DNA of 64,000 nt from Artocarpus heterophyllus (Eukaryota > Streptophyta > Magnoliopsida > Rosales > Moraceae), in contig CM046348.1 of the NCBI GenBank assembly GCA_025403435.1, positions 11,671,351-11,735,350 of the forward strand, read 5' to 3'. Positions 23,518 to 34,659 of this stretch are shown one piece after another. Position numbers and translations under genes: made by a program. The notes under the pieces were generated by a model. It was not told the DNA's origin. It did not search any database and saw only the letters and a program-made list of their open reading frames with translations. Positions within the stretch are counted from its first letter, which is position 1; each line of letters opens with the position of its first letter.

Positions 23518-26500
23518 GAAAGCGTGAAACTCAGTTTCACGTCTTTCCTTCTCCTTTTTTTTAATATAATATTATATTAATATATATATATATTAATATA
23601 TTATAAAATCTTATATATATATATATAAAGATTTGGTTCAAAACCATATATATATCTAAATCTAAATTCAAAAATAAATCACATTTATTTAAGGAATAGA
23701 TTTTAAAATTAACCAATTAATTAATTAACTAATGCTCAGTTAAATGTGACAACATTTATCACATTACATTATGTGTCACAGAGAACATTTTTCTATGTTA
23801 CATTAATAATTCAAGGGTGAAATAATTAATTCAGAATTCAATAATTCTGAATTAAATATGTATAATTTATTCTATGCAAAAATCCAATATAAGGTTACAG
23901 AGGTGGTATTGGGTGTTGGAAACAAAGTGCGCAGCGAAATTTTAAAAATTTTTCATCAGAGTAATTTCCAAAACACAAGTTTGACATGTTATATGTATAA
24001 ATTAAACAGATCTTACTAACCTCAGAGTGTCGAAGAACCTCCACAACCTATGTAGAGAAGTAACGTTCTAGAAGAACCTCAACCAACTGGCCTTCTTTGT
24101 TATTCTCTATCCACAACCGGAGTGAGTGTGGGCTCACACGTACAGCTCTTCCACTGGTGACTCTCCTTCCAACCAACAGAGAGAACCCAAAGCTAGTGCT
24201 TGTGATTTTTGAACAAAAGCTCTCAGGGAGTTTTTTTTTTAGATGCTCACTGGAAGAGTATCACTCTTAATCTCTCAAATTGATCTTAGTAAATCATGAG
24301 ACTCACTCCCTTTTTATACCTATTGGTCCTAGGGTCAGTCCATATCAGATTAGGTCTCAAAAACTTGAAACAGAATCAAGTTCAGATCAATATCTGATAA
24401 GATCCGCGTAAAAACGTGAAATCTTATCTCCGCTGATCTGCAGGCCGAACAGGCTAGTTCGGCAGGCCGAATATGTCATCCGGTAGGCCGAATTCCCGAG
24501 AAAAAATCTCCGCGAATCTTTTATTTTCCACCCGAGATTCTAAAGGATAAAGTCTCAATTTTGATTCAAATAATCCAATAGATAAGTTATCTGATCAAAA
24601 CAAACTTTATCAAGATAATCTCTAAGAAAATAAATCAATTCACAATAATTCTACAAGTTTATCTTGTTCTAATTTTGTCCAAAATTAAAACAACCGATAA
24701 ACAGACAAGAATTATCTGATCGCAATAATTCAACAAGTTTATCTTGAACTAATTTCTTACAAAAATTAATTCAACCAATAAACAGACATGAATTATTTGA
24801 TTCTTACAAATTTTAAACCAATTTGATAAATCTTACATAAGTCACCAATTATTGGAAAAGCACGCCGTGTCATTACAGGATTTTGTGAGCTAGCAAAGGG
24901 GACCAAAATGGACCTATAAAGTTCAAGCTCATGATAATTATGAAACCCAATATCCCAGATATACATTTCACAATTATCAACTCCAACGCTACTCCACTAA
25001 AAGCTTGGAGCTGCACTCTCGAACTTTATAGAATTACGAAGCTCGTGTAGCTAAGTCTCCATGACATATCATGGTGTATCGTATCCCCATATGATCATCC
25101 ATAATTGGCTTAAGGACAAGTTCTGTCTTACTTTTCCGATTATTTTTATCTTACGTTCCATTGTCTCACCATTAAAAAACTTACCATCTAAAGATAGTAT
25201 ACAATTCAGTAACACCTATGTATCCAAATGGTTGAGCGCTCTAGTTTTTCAATCACAGGACAACACATATAAGAGGATATCATTACTCATAAAGAGGAGC
25301 TATGGATTCCATATCTATGAATAACAAGTCTACGCTATCAAGAGTCATGCCTCCAACGTACCGGCATGCATACCACTATAGAGATATGGGAGTCACCCAT
25401 TGGTACATCAAAAGACACAAGTCGAGACAACGGGCCCACTATTCATCTCAGGATTAAGATACAATACAAATGACTGTCTAAAGTGAATCGATTTTCCAAG
25501 ACAGAATTATTAATCCAAATCAATTCACTTTATGTCCCGATCCAACACATCGTCACCTATGACAATGTGCCAATGTTTCTATTCACGGTGTTTCTATTCA
25601 CGGAGTCCAACTCCAATGGCCAAGACAAACCATCTCTCAAAAGGGATATAGACAACATAACAATCTTTACATGAATAAAGCGCCTAACTTTATTCCCTCG
25701 ATTGCGGATCATACGTTTTAGACCATCACCTTAAGAATCGTGTCTACCGCATAATCATCCCATCATATGCCCAATTCTTAAGGTTTAGACTGACAGTCTC
25801 AGACTACTGTTTGTTTATCATGCATTCAACAAATATGAACGTAAATAGGACAAGATTTGGTATATATAAATGAATAAATTCTTTATTGATAAAAATGTCT
25901 CCAAAAATGTATTATATTTTTACTCCTTAGGGCATACATGTCTAACATTGGGGACCTATGGACCTATAACCCAAGCTCAAATAAATTTGACAATTAATTA
26001 AACTATTTGATTAATGTGCCAAATTTAATAGTTTCAGTGTTACTCCACTAAAAACCTGAAACTGAACTCTTGAGATTATAGTGAAATTACTCAAAGAAAA
26101 TTAGTGAGTAGTCCATTGATATAATCATTGCATATAAGTCAGTCCTCCATAAATAGTTCATAATAAGAGCTAGGTTCAATTTCTGTTCACCTCTCTTATT
26201 ACATCTTTATCCTTAAGTTCTAATAATTCTCTAATGAACAATTAATTCATAATCTTATTATGAACGAGCGCTCTACTGTTCAAACCTTGAATTAACACTC
26301 AAGAGAACTATTTTTCTAACTTTCATAGGGAAGGAATGGATTTCATATCTGTATAATATTATTCCCAGCCATTTATTACGTTATGTTTCCAAGATGTTAA
26401 GTTATAATCTGTGCTTAGACAAATCTTACCATGCAAGTCAAAAAACATAATGTAATAAATAGGAGTCTAATAAATACTCAGGATTAAGACTGTCAAATAT

Positions 26501-26932
26501 ATGATCATCATAGTGATAAATTTGAATACTCTATTTGTAACGGATGATTATTAGAGATTCATAATTTATCTGGTCTAGTCCTATATAATCTCATTATATA
26601 AAGTACCTCTAATCCAATGTCTCTACATTAATAGTCTAGATAATGACTATTTCATTTTAAATGAGATTGGACCGTACTTGTAATATTTAATTAAAGATCC
26701 CAAACGTTAATTAATTATTACAAACTATTTAGATTATTATCTATAAATTTTATCCCTAAGCATATAACACTTATATGCTAAATTTATAGTCACAAAAATA
26801 ATCATGGAATTTTCTTGATGTTTATAAATGTATTCATAATACATATAACAACCAAAATAATTATAAATGTCACTTTATTTATTTATTAACAATATGTACA
26901 ATGTCACAGCTTTTAGGGCACCAAACCCAACA
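22948..26932 (-). repeat. 5' LTR of the minus-strand copia element, split by a solo LTR
   Basis: The outer pieces 22948-23913 and 25953-26932 together give about 1,946 bases, against 1,966 in the partner LTR. The middle is a solo LTR of another family with its own target duplication. Confidence 0.95.
23914..25947 (-). mobile_element. Solo LTR (family S), nested in the copia 5' LTR
   Basis: 2,034 bases from TGTTGGAAAC to CATGTCTAACA, flanked by TTGGG at 23909-23913 and 25948-25952. No internal domain, so it is what remains after LTR-LTR recombination. The orientation is inferred from TGTTAGACATG and a following AT-rich region on the minus strand. Small frames inside (near 25061-25324 and 25483-25674) recur in the sister copy with indels and are not genes. 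Confidence 0.92.
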
Positions 26933-26937
26933 ATCTG

Positions 26938-27190
26938 ACGATGTCACTAGTAAATATTATATTAACCAGGAGATTCGATTTTTCTCGGTCGGTAACTCCG
27001 ACACTAGTGCCATCGATTGGGAGAGAAAGAGATATATAAGAGAAATAGATGGTAGTATTTTAGCCTTTTTATCCTCAATTTCTCATCATATTAACCAAAG
27101 TTTTCATGATATGTTATCTACTATACAATTTTATTTTTTTTTGAAAATGGTTATTTCATTCCAAACTAGAGAAGTACAAACACTAATTTA
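26938..27190. repeat. Degenerate tandem array, right part
   Basis: Resumes with ACGATGTCACTAGTAAAT immediately after the copia target duplication. It thus joins the left part (14280-15116) into one pre-insertion array, then fades by about 27190. Confidence 0.6.
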
Positions 27191-28630
27191 GATGAGAAAG
27201 ATCAGAACACATTTAGTGACTCAATCTCGACTATAAACTGGAACTACCATAAGATTCAATTGAAATACACAAAGAGGTAAATATGTGTACAGAGTTTCAA
27301 CAAATAAATTCAAAAGACATTATCATGACCTTAATTGTAACTTTCAAAACAACATAATAAAACACTAAAACATAATTGTTAAATTTCACGGATTTTTTGA
27401 GTTAAGAGAAATCATTATTCTTACATGAAAAACATTTTAAATCTTTAAAGAGTAATAATCCTTAAGTTACATAACCAAACCACACTTCTCTAACATCTTT
27501 AAATTGGAAATTATTAAATTTGAATTCACACAATGAAAATTTGAAACATAACACACATCATTTCAAAACACACAGGTTGAGCTAGATGCATATACGATTT
27601 TGTAGCAATCACAATTGCATCCTCAACCAACATGGGAGCTCGATTTGAAGTTCTTGTAACCCATAGCTTAATAACATGAGTAATAAATGCAGTAAGTATA
27701 GCATTAGCTCGCAAACTAATATTTCGAAGCTCATGAATGCAAGAAGCATTTTTAATAATATTAATATTATTCAAGTCTCACCTTTAGTGTGGGCTTTATC
27801 ATCCTTTTTTTATATACATATATATATGTATACAATTATACCTGTAAGGTTTAAGTACAAGAGCACTAATCAACGTGTGAGAACTAATCTTCCAAAATAA
27901 CAACAAAAGTGCACTATTCACCTTGCAGGAACTAATATCATGAAATAACAGCATAGGGGCACTAATCGGCTTATGCCTGGCACCTTATGAACTCAAGCCA
28001 TATAAAATCGTCATGAATTCAAATATAGCTTTTTTTTAATCATAATATCATACCTTTTCAAGATAATCACATATATAGCATTTTTCAAATATCCAAAATT
28101 ATTGGAAATATAGAGAGGATAAATCATAAATCGATAAATTCAAAATACCAAAAAAAGAAATATACAATTTTATTATGTGTTACAGGTGAGCAATTTACTT
28201 ACAAATTATCCTAAAGATAGCAAACATGGAAAGGTTGACCTCCTTACAGAGAGATGGTGTGCTATAATTCTTTGCAGCATGGTCGAAACTTCGTTTCAAC
28301 TTCGGTTACAATATCGACGATTACACTAAAACTTGTTGGTTTCGCTTTTGACTTTAGAAAAATGATTGACAATGGCATAGGGAATTGTTTAGAACAATTT
28401 GTGAATGCAAAGAGTGAAGTTTAGAGGTTGGAGACTTTGGTTTGGCTATAGTTGCGATTGTGTGTATATGTAGGTGTAGATGGAAGAGAGGAAGAATAAA
28501 AGAGAGAGAGGAATATAATGAGGGAGTGTTTTTGAAATGATTGAAAGCTAATGGAATGGCTTGAGAGAGTTGAGAGAACTTGGTTGCAAATCTTTGGTGT
28601 GTACATGTGTTATATTATTTGGCTAGAATT
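27191..28630. other. AT-rich spacer with a 48-bp tandem repeat
   Basis: No gene recognised. At 27863, 27911 and 27959 a GCACTAATC-type unit repeats with an exact 48-base period (about 2.4 copies, each with GAACTAATC and AAATAACA). An AT palindrome lies near 27811-27835. Confidence 0.55.
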
Positions 28631-30261
28631 TGCAAGTGTATAAAATCATACAAGTAATAAAGTGTTCCAAGATTACGGATATCATTCCCAAAGAGATTAT
28701 GTTTAATTTTCATTAATTACTGAAATTGTATGAACTCAGGGATTATTGAATTATCGATTAAAAATAAAAATATAAAGTTAAAACTAAATTAACAAAATTT
28801 AAATAAACTAAATGAAACTAATAAAGTAAAATAAAATGAAATAAAACGCTCTAGGGATTCAATTCCACCTAATCATGTTACTAAGTATCCATTAATTGCC
28901 TTAACTGTGTTCTCTAGTTGATAAAAGCCGAAATCTCTTAAACTTTCTGAAAGCTCCTTTTGATAGTCAATTAGAAATATACTATATTAATTAGTAAATT
29001 ATATTCCCATGTCTACTAATAAATTAGAATTTACTAGGCTTTAAGATTTCACTAATGACTATATAATCATAGTGTGAATATTCCTATCCTGCTAATATTA
29101 CGTTTCTATGATTAGCCTAATGTGTAAATCCCACCTCGATAGCAATTTATGGTTTCCTAATCGACTAATTGGCGATCACTCAACTGGAAGCATTAAAATC
29201 ATATAGAATAATCATCTAACATAATTTAGACAAATTCAATTAATTTAAATAAATAAAAAATCAAAGCAACATAAATTAAGCATCTTTAGAATATACAAAG
29301 ATTAAAAAAATTAAAAAAGAGAAATAAATCATAAAAAATCCAAGCTGCTTTTTCTTTCCCAATCTTTTTCTTCTTATGCTTCTTTATAGCTCTAAAATGC
29401 CTTTCAATGAAGTCTCAAAAGAAAAAAAAAAACCCTAAAACTAAAAATAAAAACCAAGTTAAATATTTATTTCTCCCTTTTTTTCCCTTCAATTCTCTCG
29501 TTGGGACCTGCTCTCAAAAATCCCCTACAAGAATGGAGCTTCTCCCAAAACTTAGGTAGACGGGCTCTGGCGCAAAATAGAGGCTCTCTTTACTCTCTCT
29601 CCATGGAACAACGCAAAATGAGAGAGAGAAAATCAAGTGCAGCAGGAAGTGGAAGAACAACTGGCGAATCTTCACTGGGCATGCAGAAAGCTGGGACGCA
29701 TGGCGGAGCGGGATTCGACCAAATAAACAGGCGCATGAGAATGAACGGATAGAATGAAGCAGAGGAACCGGATTTGTGCTGACTGGCTGCTGACACAGGG
29801 GACGTGTGGCGTGCTCTGGCTAGTAGGAACTGTTGCGGCTAAACTCTAGACGTACGTTGGTCGGGATTAGATGCCACGCGTATATCTGGTGGGCCTCAGG
29901 TGTGATCCAATGACCACATTGATGAATTTGGGCCTTGATTGTGATTTGTGCGTGGGGCTTCTCCTGCAAAGATAAATTCAAATTTTTTTTTCTCCATTTT
30001 GCCGAACTTTGGCTCTAAATTTTCATGTTTGCCCTTTTCCACCTATTTTATTTACACAAAAAAAAAAGAAAATAAAATAAATACAAGGTTATAATAAAAA
30101 TAACAACAACAACCACAATAATAGTAATAGTAAGAAAATTCAATTAAAATAAAATAAAATCAAATAAAATCAAATCAAATTAATAAAAATAAAAAATATA
30201 TAAAAATAAACAAAACAAAATAAAATAAAATAAATAAAACTCTATTTTCATAGAGTTGTCA
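28631..30261 (+). mobile_element. Non-coding retroelement-like block, copy 2
   Basis: About 1.63 kb starting TGCAAGTGTATAAAATC and ending GAGTTGTCA. It shares with 12426-14099 the order AATAAAGT, ATTACGGATATCATTCCC, A-rich stretch, CTCTAGGGATTC, GC-rich middle, A-rich tail. Divergence is high and no target duplication is evident. LARD-like or another non-autonomous retroelement. Confidence 0.45.
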
Positions 30262-30983
30262 TATGTATGTATTATGTGCAATGATGGTTAGCTAGTCTTC
30301 CTCTAAAAATAGAAAATTACAATAAATACAATTAATGCAAATCAATTTACATATCAACAAGTTGACTAGAGGTAAATCACGGTAAGTGTAGACTTGAGGA
30401 AATCATGGGAAAAGAAGGAAAAAAGGTCTAGGATAGGAAATTATTGAGTTGTTGTTAAACTTAAGTAAAAATCTTCTCGAAATTTCTTTGACGATGATTT
30501 TGTAGTGATTGAGTGAGATTTGGAGGAATTTTGAACATAGAAAGTGGAAGAAAATGATTAAAACATGATTTAAAAACAATAGAGATGTTTCTGCAAATGC
30601 ATGCTATTTATGAGGAAAAAGGCATGAAGGACATATAGTTTTGGAATATATATATTCTAAACTATTTGTGATTTCATGTAGACTTCTTTTTTAATATCCG
30701 GATATATAAAATGTAGTTTTAAAATAATATATAAAAAAATCATATAAAGAAATCAAAAATAATTTCTAATAATTCTAAAAATTAAAATACCACACCAAAT
30801 AATTAAACATCTAACTATATCATCAAAATTAACAATTTACAAACAAAACACAATAATTTAAATTCTAATACACCATGCTTTTAGTTGAGCCTTGAGCCTT
30901 CATGTTGAAATAGGAAAACACTTTATGAACCATATAATTCAACAACAATCTATTTATTTACTTTTGACAATCAATTAGATTTT
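30262..30983. other. AT-rich spacer, nothing recognised
   Basis: No coding or repeat signal identified. Confidence 0.4.
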
Positions 30984-30988
30984 AAATG

Positions 30989-33001
30989 TGTTGGAAACAA
31001 AGTGCGTAGTGGAATTTTAAACATTTTTCATCAGAGTAATTTTCAGAACACAAGTTTGACATGTTATATGTATAAATTAGACAGATCTTACTAACCTTAG
31101 TGTGTCGAAGAATCTCCGCAACCTGTGTAGAGAAGTAACGTTGTAGAAGAGCCTCAACCAACTGGTCTTCTTTGCTATTCTCTATCCACAACTGAAGTGA
31201 GTGTGGGCTCACACGTACAGCTCTTCCACCGGTGACTCTCCTTCCAACTAATAGAGAGAACCCAAAGCTAGTGTTCGTGATTTGTGAACAAAAGCTCTCA
31301 GGGAGTTTTCAGATGCTCACTAGTAGAGTATCAATCTTAATCTCTCAAATTGATCTGAGTAAATCATGAGACTCACTCCCTTTTATAGCTATTGGTCCTG
31401 GGATCAGTCCGTATCAGATTAGGTCTCAAAAACTTGAAACATAATCAAGTTCGGATCAATATTTGATAAGATCCGCGTGAAAACGCGTAATCTTATCTCT
31501 CGCTGATCGGCAGGCCGAACAGGGCCCATTGGTAGGCCGAACAAGCCCCATCGGCAGGCCGAACTCCCGAGAAAAAATCTCCGCGAATCTTTCATTTTCC
31601 ACCCGAGATTCTAAAGGATAAAGTCTCAGTTTTGATTTAAATAACCCAATAGAAAAGTTATCTGATCAAAACAAACTTTATCAAGATAATCTCTAAGAAA
31701 ATAAATCAATTCACAATAATTCTACAAGTTTATCTTGTTCTAATTTGTCTAAAATTAAAACAACCGATAAACAGATAAGAATTATCTGATCGCAATAATT
31801 CAACAATTTTATCTTGAACTAATTTCTTACAAAATTAATTCAACCAATAAACAGACATGAATTATTTGATTCTTACAAATTTTAAACCAATCTGATAAAT
31901 CCGACATAAGTCACTAATTATTGGAAAAGCACGCCGTGTCGTTACAGGACTTTGTGAGCTAGCAAAGGGGACCAAAATGGACCTATAAAGTTCAAGCTCA
32001 TGATAATTATGAAACCTAATATCCTAGATATACATTTCACAATTATTAATTCCAACGCTACTCCACTAAAAGCTTGGAGTTGCACTCTCAAACTTTATAG
32101 AATTACGAAGCTCGTGCAGCTAAGTCTCCATGACATATCATAGTGTATCGTATCCCCATATGATCATCCATAATCAGCTTAAGGACAAGTTTTGTCTTAC
32201 CTTCCCAATTATTTTTATTTTACGTTCCATTGTATCACCATTAGAAAACTTACCATCCAAAGATAGTATACCATTTGGTTACACCTATGTATCCAAATGG
32301 TTGAGCGCTCCCATTTTTCAATTATAGGACAACGCATATAAGAGGATATCATTACTCCTAAAGAGGAGCTATGGATTTCATATCTATGAATAACAAGTCT
32401 ACGCTATCAAGAGTCATGCCTCCAACGTACCGGCATGCATACCACTATTGAGATGTGGGTGTCACCCTTTGATACATCAAAAGACACAAGTTGAGACAAT
32501 GGGCCCACTATTCATCTTAGGATTAAGATACAATACAAATGATTGTCTAAAGTGAATCGATTTGCCGAGACAGAATTATTAATCCAAATCAATTCACTTT
32601 ATGTCCCGATCCAACACATCGTCACCTATGACAACGTGCCAATGTTTCTATTCACGGAGTCCAACTCCGATGGTCAAGACAAACCATCTCCCAAAAGGGA
32701 TATAGACAACATAACAATCTTTACATGAATAAAGCGCCTAACTTTATTCCCTCGATTGCGGATCATATGTTTTAGACCGTCATCTTAAGAATCGTGTCTT
32801 CCGCATAATCAGTCCATCATATGCCCAATTCTTAAGGTTTAGACTGACAGTCTCAGACTACTGTTTGCTTATCATACATTCAACAAATATGAACGTAAAG
32901 AGGACAAGATTTGGTATATATAAAAGAATAAATTCTTTATTGATAAAAATGTCTCCAAAAACGTATTATATTTTTACTCCTTAGGGCATACATGCCTAAC
33001 A
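30989..33001 (-). mobile_element. Solo LTR (family S), second copy
   Basis: 2,013 bases from TGTTGGAAAC to CATGCCTAACA, flanked by AAATG at 30984-30988 and 33002-33006. Closely similar over its whole length to the solo LTR at 23914-25947 with scattered substitutions. No internal domain. Confidence 0.93.
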
Positions 33002-33006
33002 AAATG

Positions 33007-34659
33007 TTCAAGGTCTTGTAGGCATACTACTAATTGAGCACAAAAAAGTTCTTTCGAGCAAACCACAATAGGTAGCGGATAACTTTGATTAAAAAAAAAA
33101 AAGATCAAGAGGCTAAAAACACGATATATTGAAAACATACGCTCTATAATTTCTTTATTCTCCCTAATTATTACAAGATTTAAGATGTAGAACACGCCAA
33201 CCACAGGAAAGCATCCCTATAAAATTCGACCACCACAAGATTATCTTTTTGTGACTTTATGCGTCATCTTAATAATTTGTAATCAATTTATATCCAATTT
33301 AAATTATAATTATTTCAACAAAATTTAAATTATAATTTAAACATTTGTGATAAATTATCCAAGGATTTAAATTTACTATTAAAATAAAAATTTAAACAAT
33401 TAATTAAATACAATCACTCATTTTGTTATCATTAATGATAATTATTAACTTTATGCTACAACATTTTAACATTATTTTTAGAAAAAAATAACAAGTTGTA
33501 CTTAAAAAAGGTGAGTTTGGGGGGGGGGGGGGGGGGGGGGGGGTGTGGGTTATTGTGTGTGTGTGTCTATATATATGTTTTAGAATGTAAGGAACAAAAA
33601 GCATTAGAACATTGATATGTTTTATAGCATCTAACGACAAAAAGATGGGAATTAATAATGTTGACGAATTAAGAATTTAGGCATTTGAGTGTCCAAATTC
33701 CTAAAGTGAGGATGAGAGGAAAATTAAATTAAGAGCTTGTAGACCTAAGAATCCAAACTCTTAAAACCAATAGACTAAAATTTTATAGACATAAGTACCC
33801 AAATTATCAAAATAGAGACCAAGTATAAAAAATGTAAAGTTTAAGAATTTATGATATAAATATTTATATTTTAAATTGCCGAAAGTGAGGTGAAATATTA
33901 CATTTTCTTTGGAGCTAAATTTAAAATTGAGCTAGGTACACGGAAAGAAGAAAGTTATGATTGTAGGCGTAACTTAAAATAAATCTACACTTATTTTGTG
34001 TTTGACAATGATGGTTTATATTATTTTTTAAATTATAAACAGTGTAAAGCTTTAACATGTTATAATAACAATAAAAAAATTAATATAATATAAAACTGTC
34101 ACTTGTTACAATAAAAATAATTTCAATCGGTGGTTTTTATAGCCGTGCTAAACATCTTATTAGAGTTTGAATTTTTTTTACCTTTTAACTCCAAAAAAAA
34201 AAAAAAAAAAGAGAAAAGGAAAGGAAAGAAGAAAAGTCAGCCAGCAAAGGAACTACCCCTTCCGCCCTTCGCACAACGCAAGAATGACAGACACAAGTCC
34301 CTCGGTAAAAATGTTTTTCCATCCTAAACCCCGTTTACACACTCTATCTATCTAGATTCCCTTCTTTCTCATTAGTCATTATCATTATTAGCTGAATTTG
34401 ATCATTCCTCGAAGAAAATTTTCCCATTTTTTAATTCGTTGTTTCGTCCCTTATTTATTTATTTATTTATTTTTCATTTTCCTTCTGCTTTCTCTCAATC
34501 CCATTCTTTACCCAATTCGTCCATGGAACTGCCTCTTCTTCGTCTTCTCCACTTGGCCGAGATCTTCTCCTGAGCTGCCAAATCTGGTGTCGCCGGATTT
34601 TCTCGGTTTTGTGTGTTTCGCCGTCACCGATTGGCTCGCTCGAAGAAAAAAGAAAAAGA
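33007..34659 (+). promoter_or_regulatory. KEG upstream region and probable 5' UTR
   Basis: AT-rich spacer up to about 34180, then a long A run (34193-34210). A pyrimidine-rich leader of about 300 bases precedes the KEG ATG. A TTATTTATTTATTTATTT stretch near 34452 and the CT-rich leader are the only promoter-like features I see. No transcription start can be fixed from sequence alone. Confidence 0.45.
33519..33543 (+). repeat. 25-base poly-G run followed by GT/TA microsatellite
   Basis: An uninterrupted G run of 25, followed by TGTGGGTTATTGTGTGTGTGTG and a short (TA)n. A minus-strand frame through it encodes polyproline only because of the run. Confidence 0.95.

Larger units (their letters stand above)
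15117..26932 (-). mobile_element. Complete but inactive Ty1/copia retrotransposon (long LTRs)
   Basis: The element spans 11.8 kb and is read leftward. LTRs begin and end TGTTGG...AACA and are flanked by a perfect 5-base duplication ATCTG (15112-15116 and 26933-26937). Order in the reading direction: 5' LTR (26932-22948, split by a solo LTR), tRNA-Met primer site, leader, gag, protease, integrase, reverse transcriptase, RNase H, purine tract, 3' LTR (17082-15117). Protease and integrase before reverse transcriptase is the copia order. Many frameshifts and stops make it non-autonomous today. Confidence 0.95.

Noticed and set aside
25061..25674. Small plus-strand open frames that recur at 32130-32728
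   Set aside because: Both lie inside solo LTR copies and differ by indels; they are repeat sequence, not genes.
27526..27774. Minus-strand 82-residue frame
   Set aside because: No recognised family, no start context or neighbouring exon; AT-rich spacer.
33404..33640. Minus-strand frame with a polyproline stretch
   Set aside because: Created by the poly-G run; no conserved context.
34609..34659. Earlier in-frame ATG for KEG
   Set aside because: Adds 17 residues (MCVSPSPIGSL...) not seen in the family; the Met at 34660 directly precedes the conserved KVPCCSVC.
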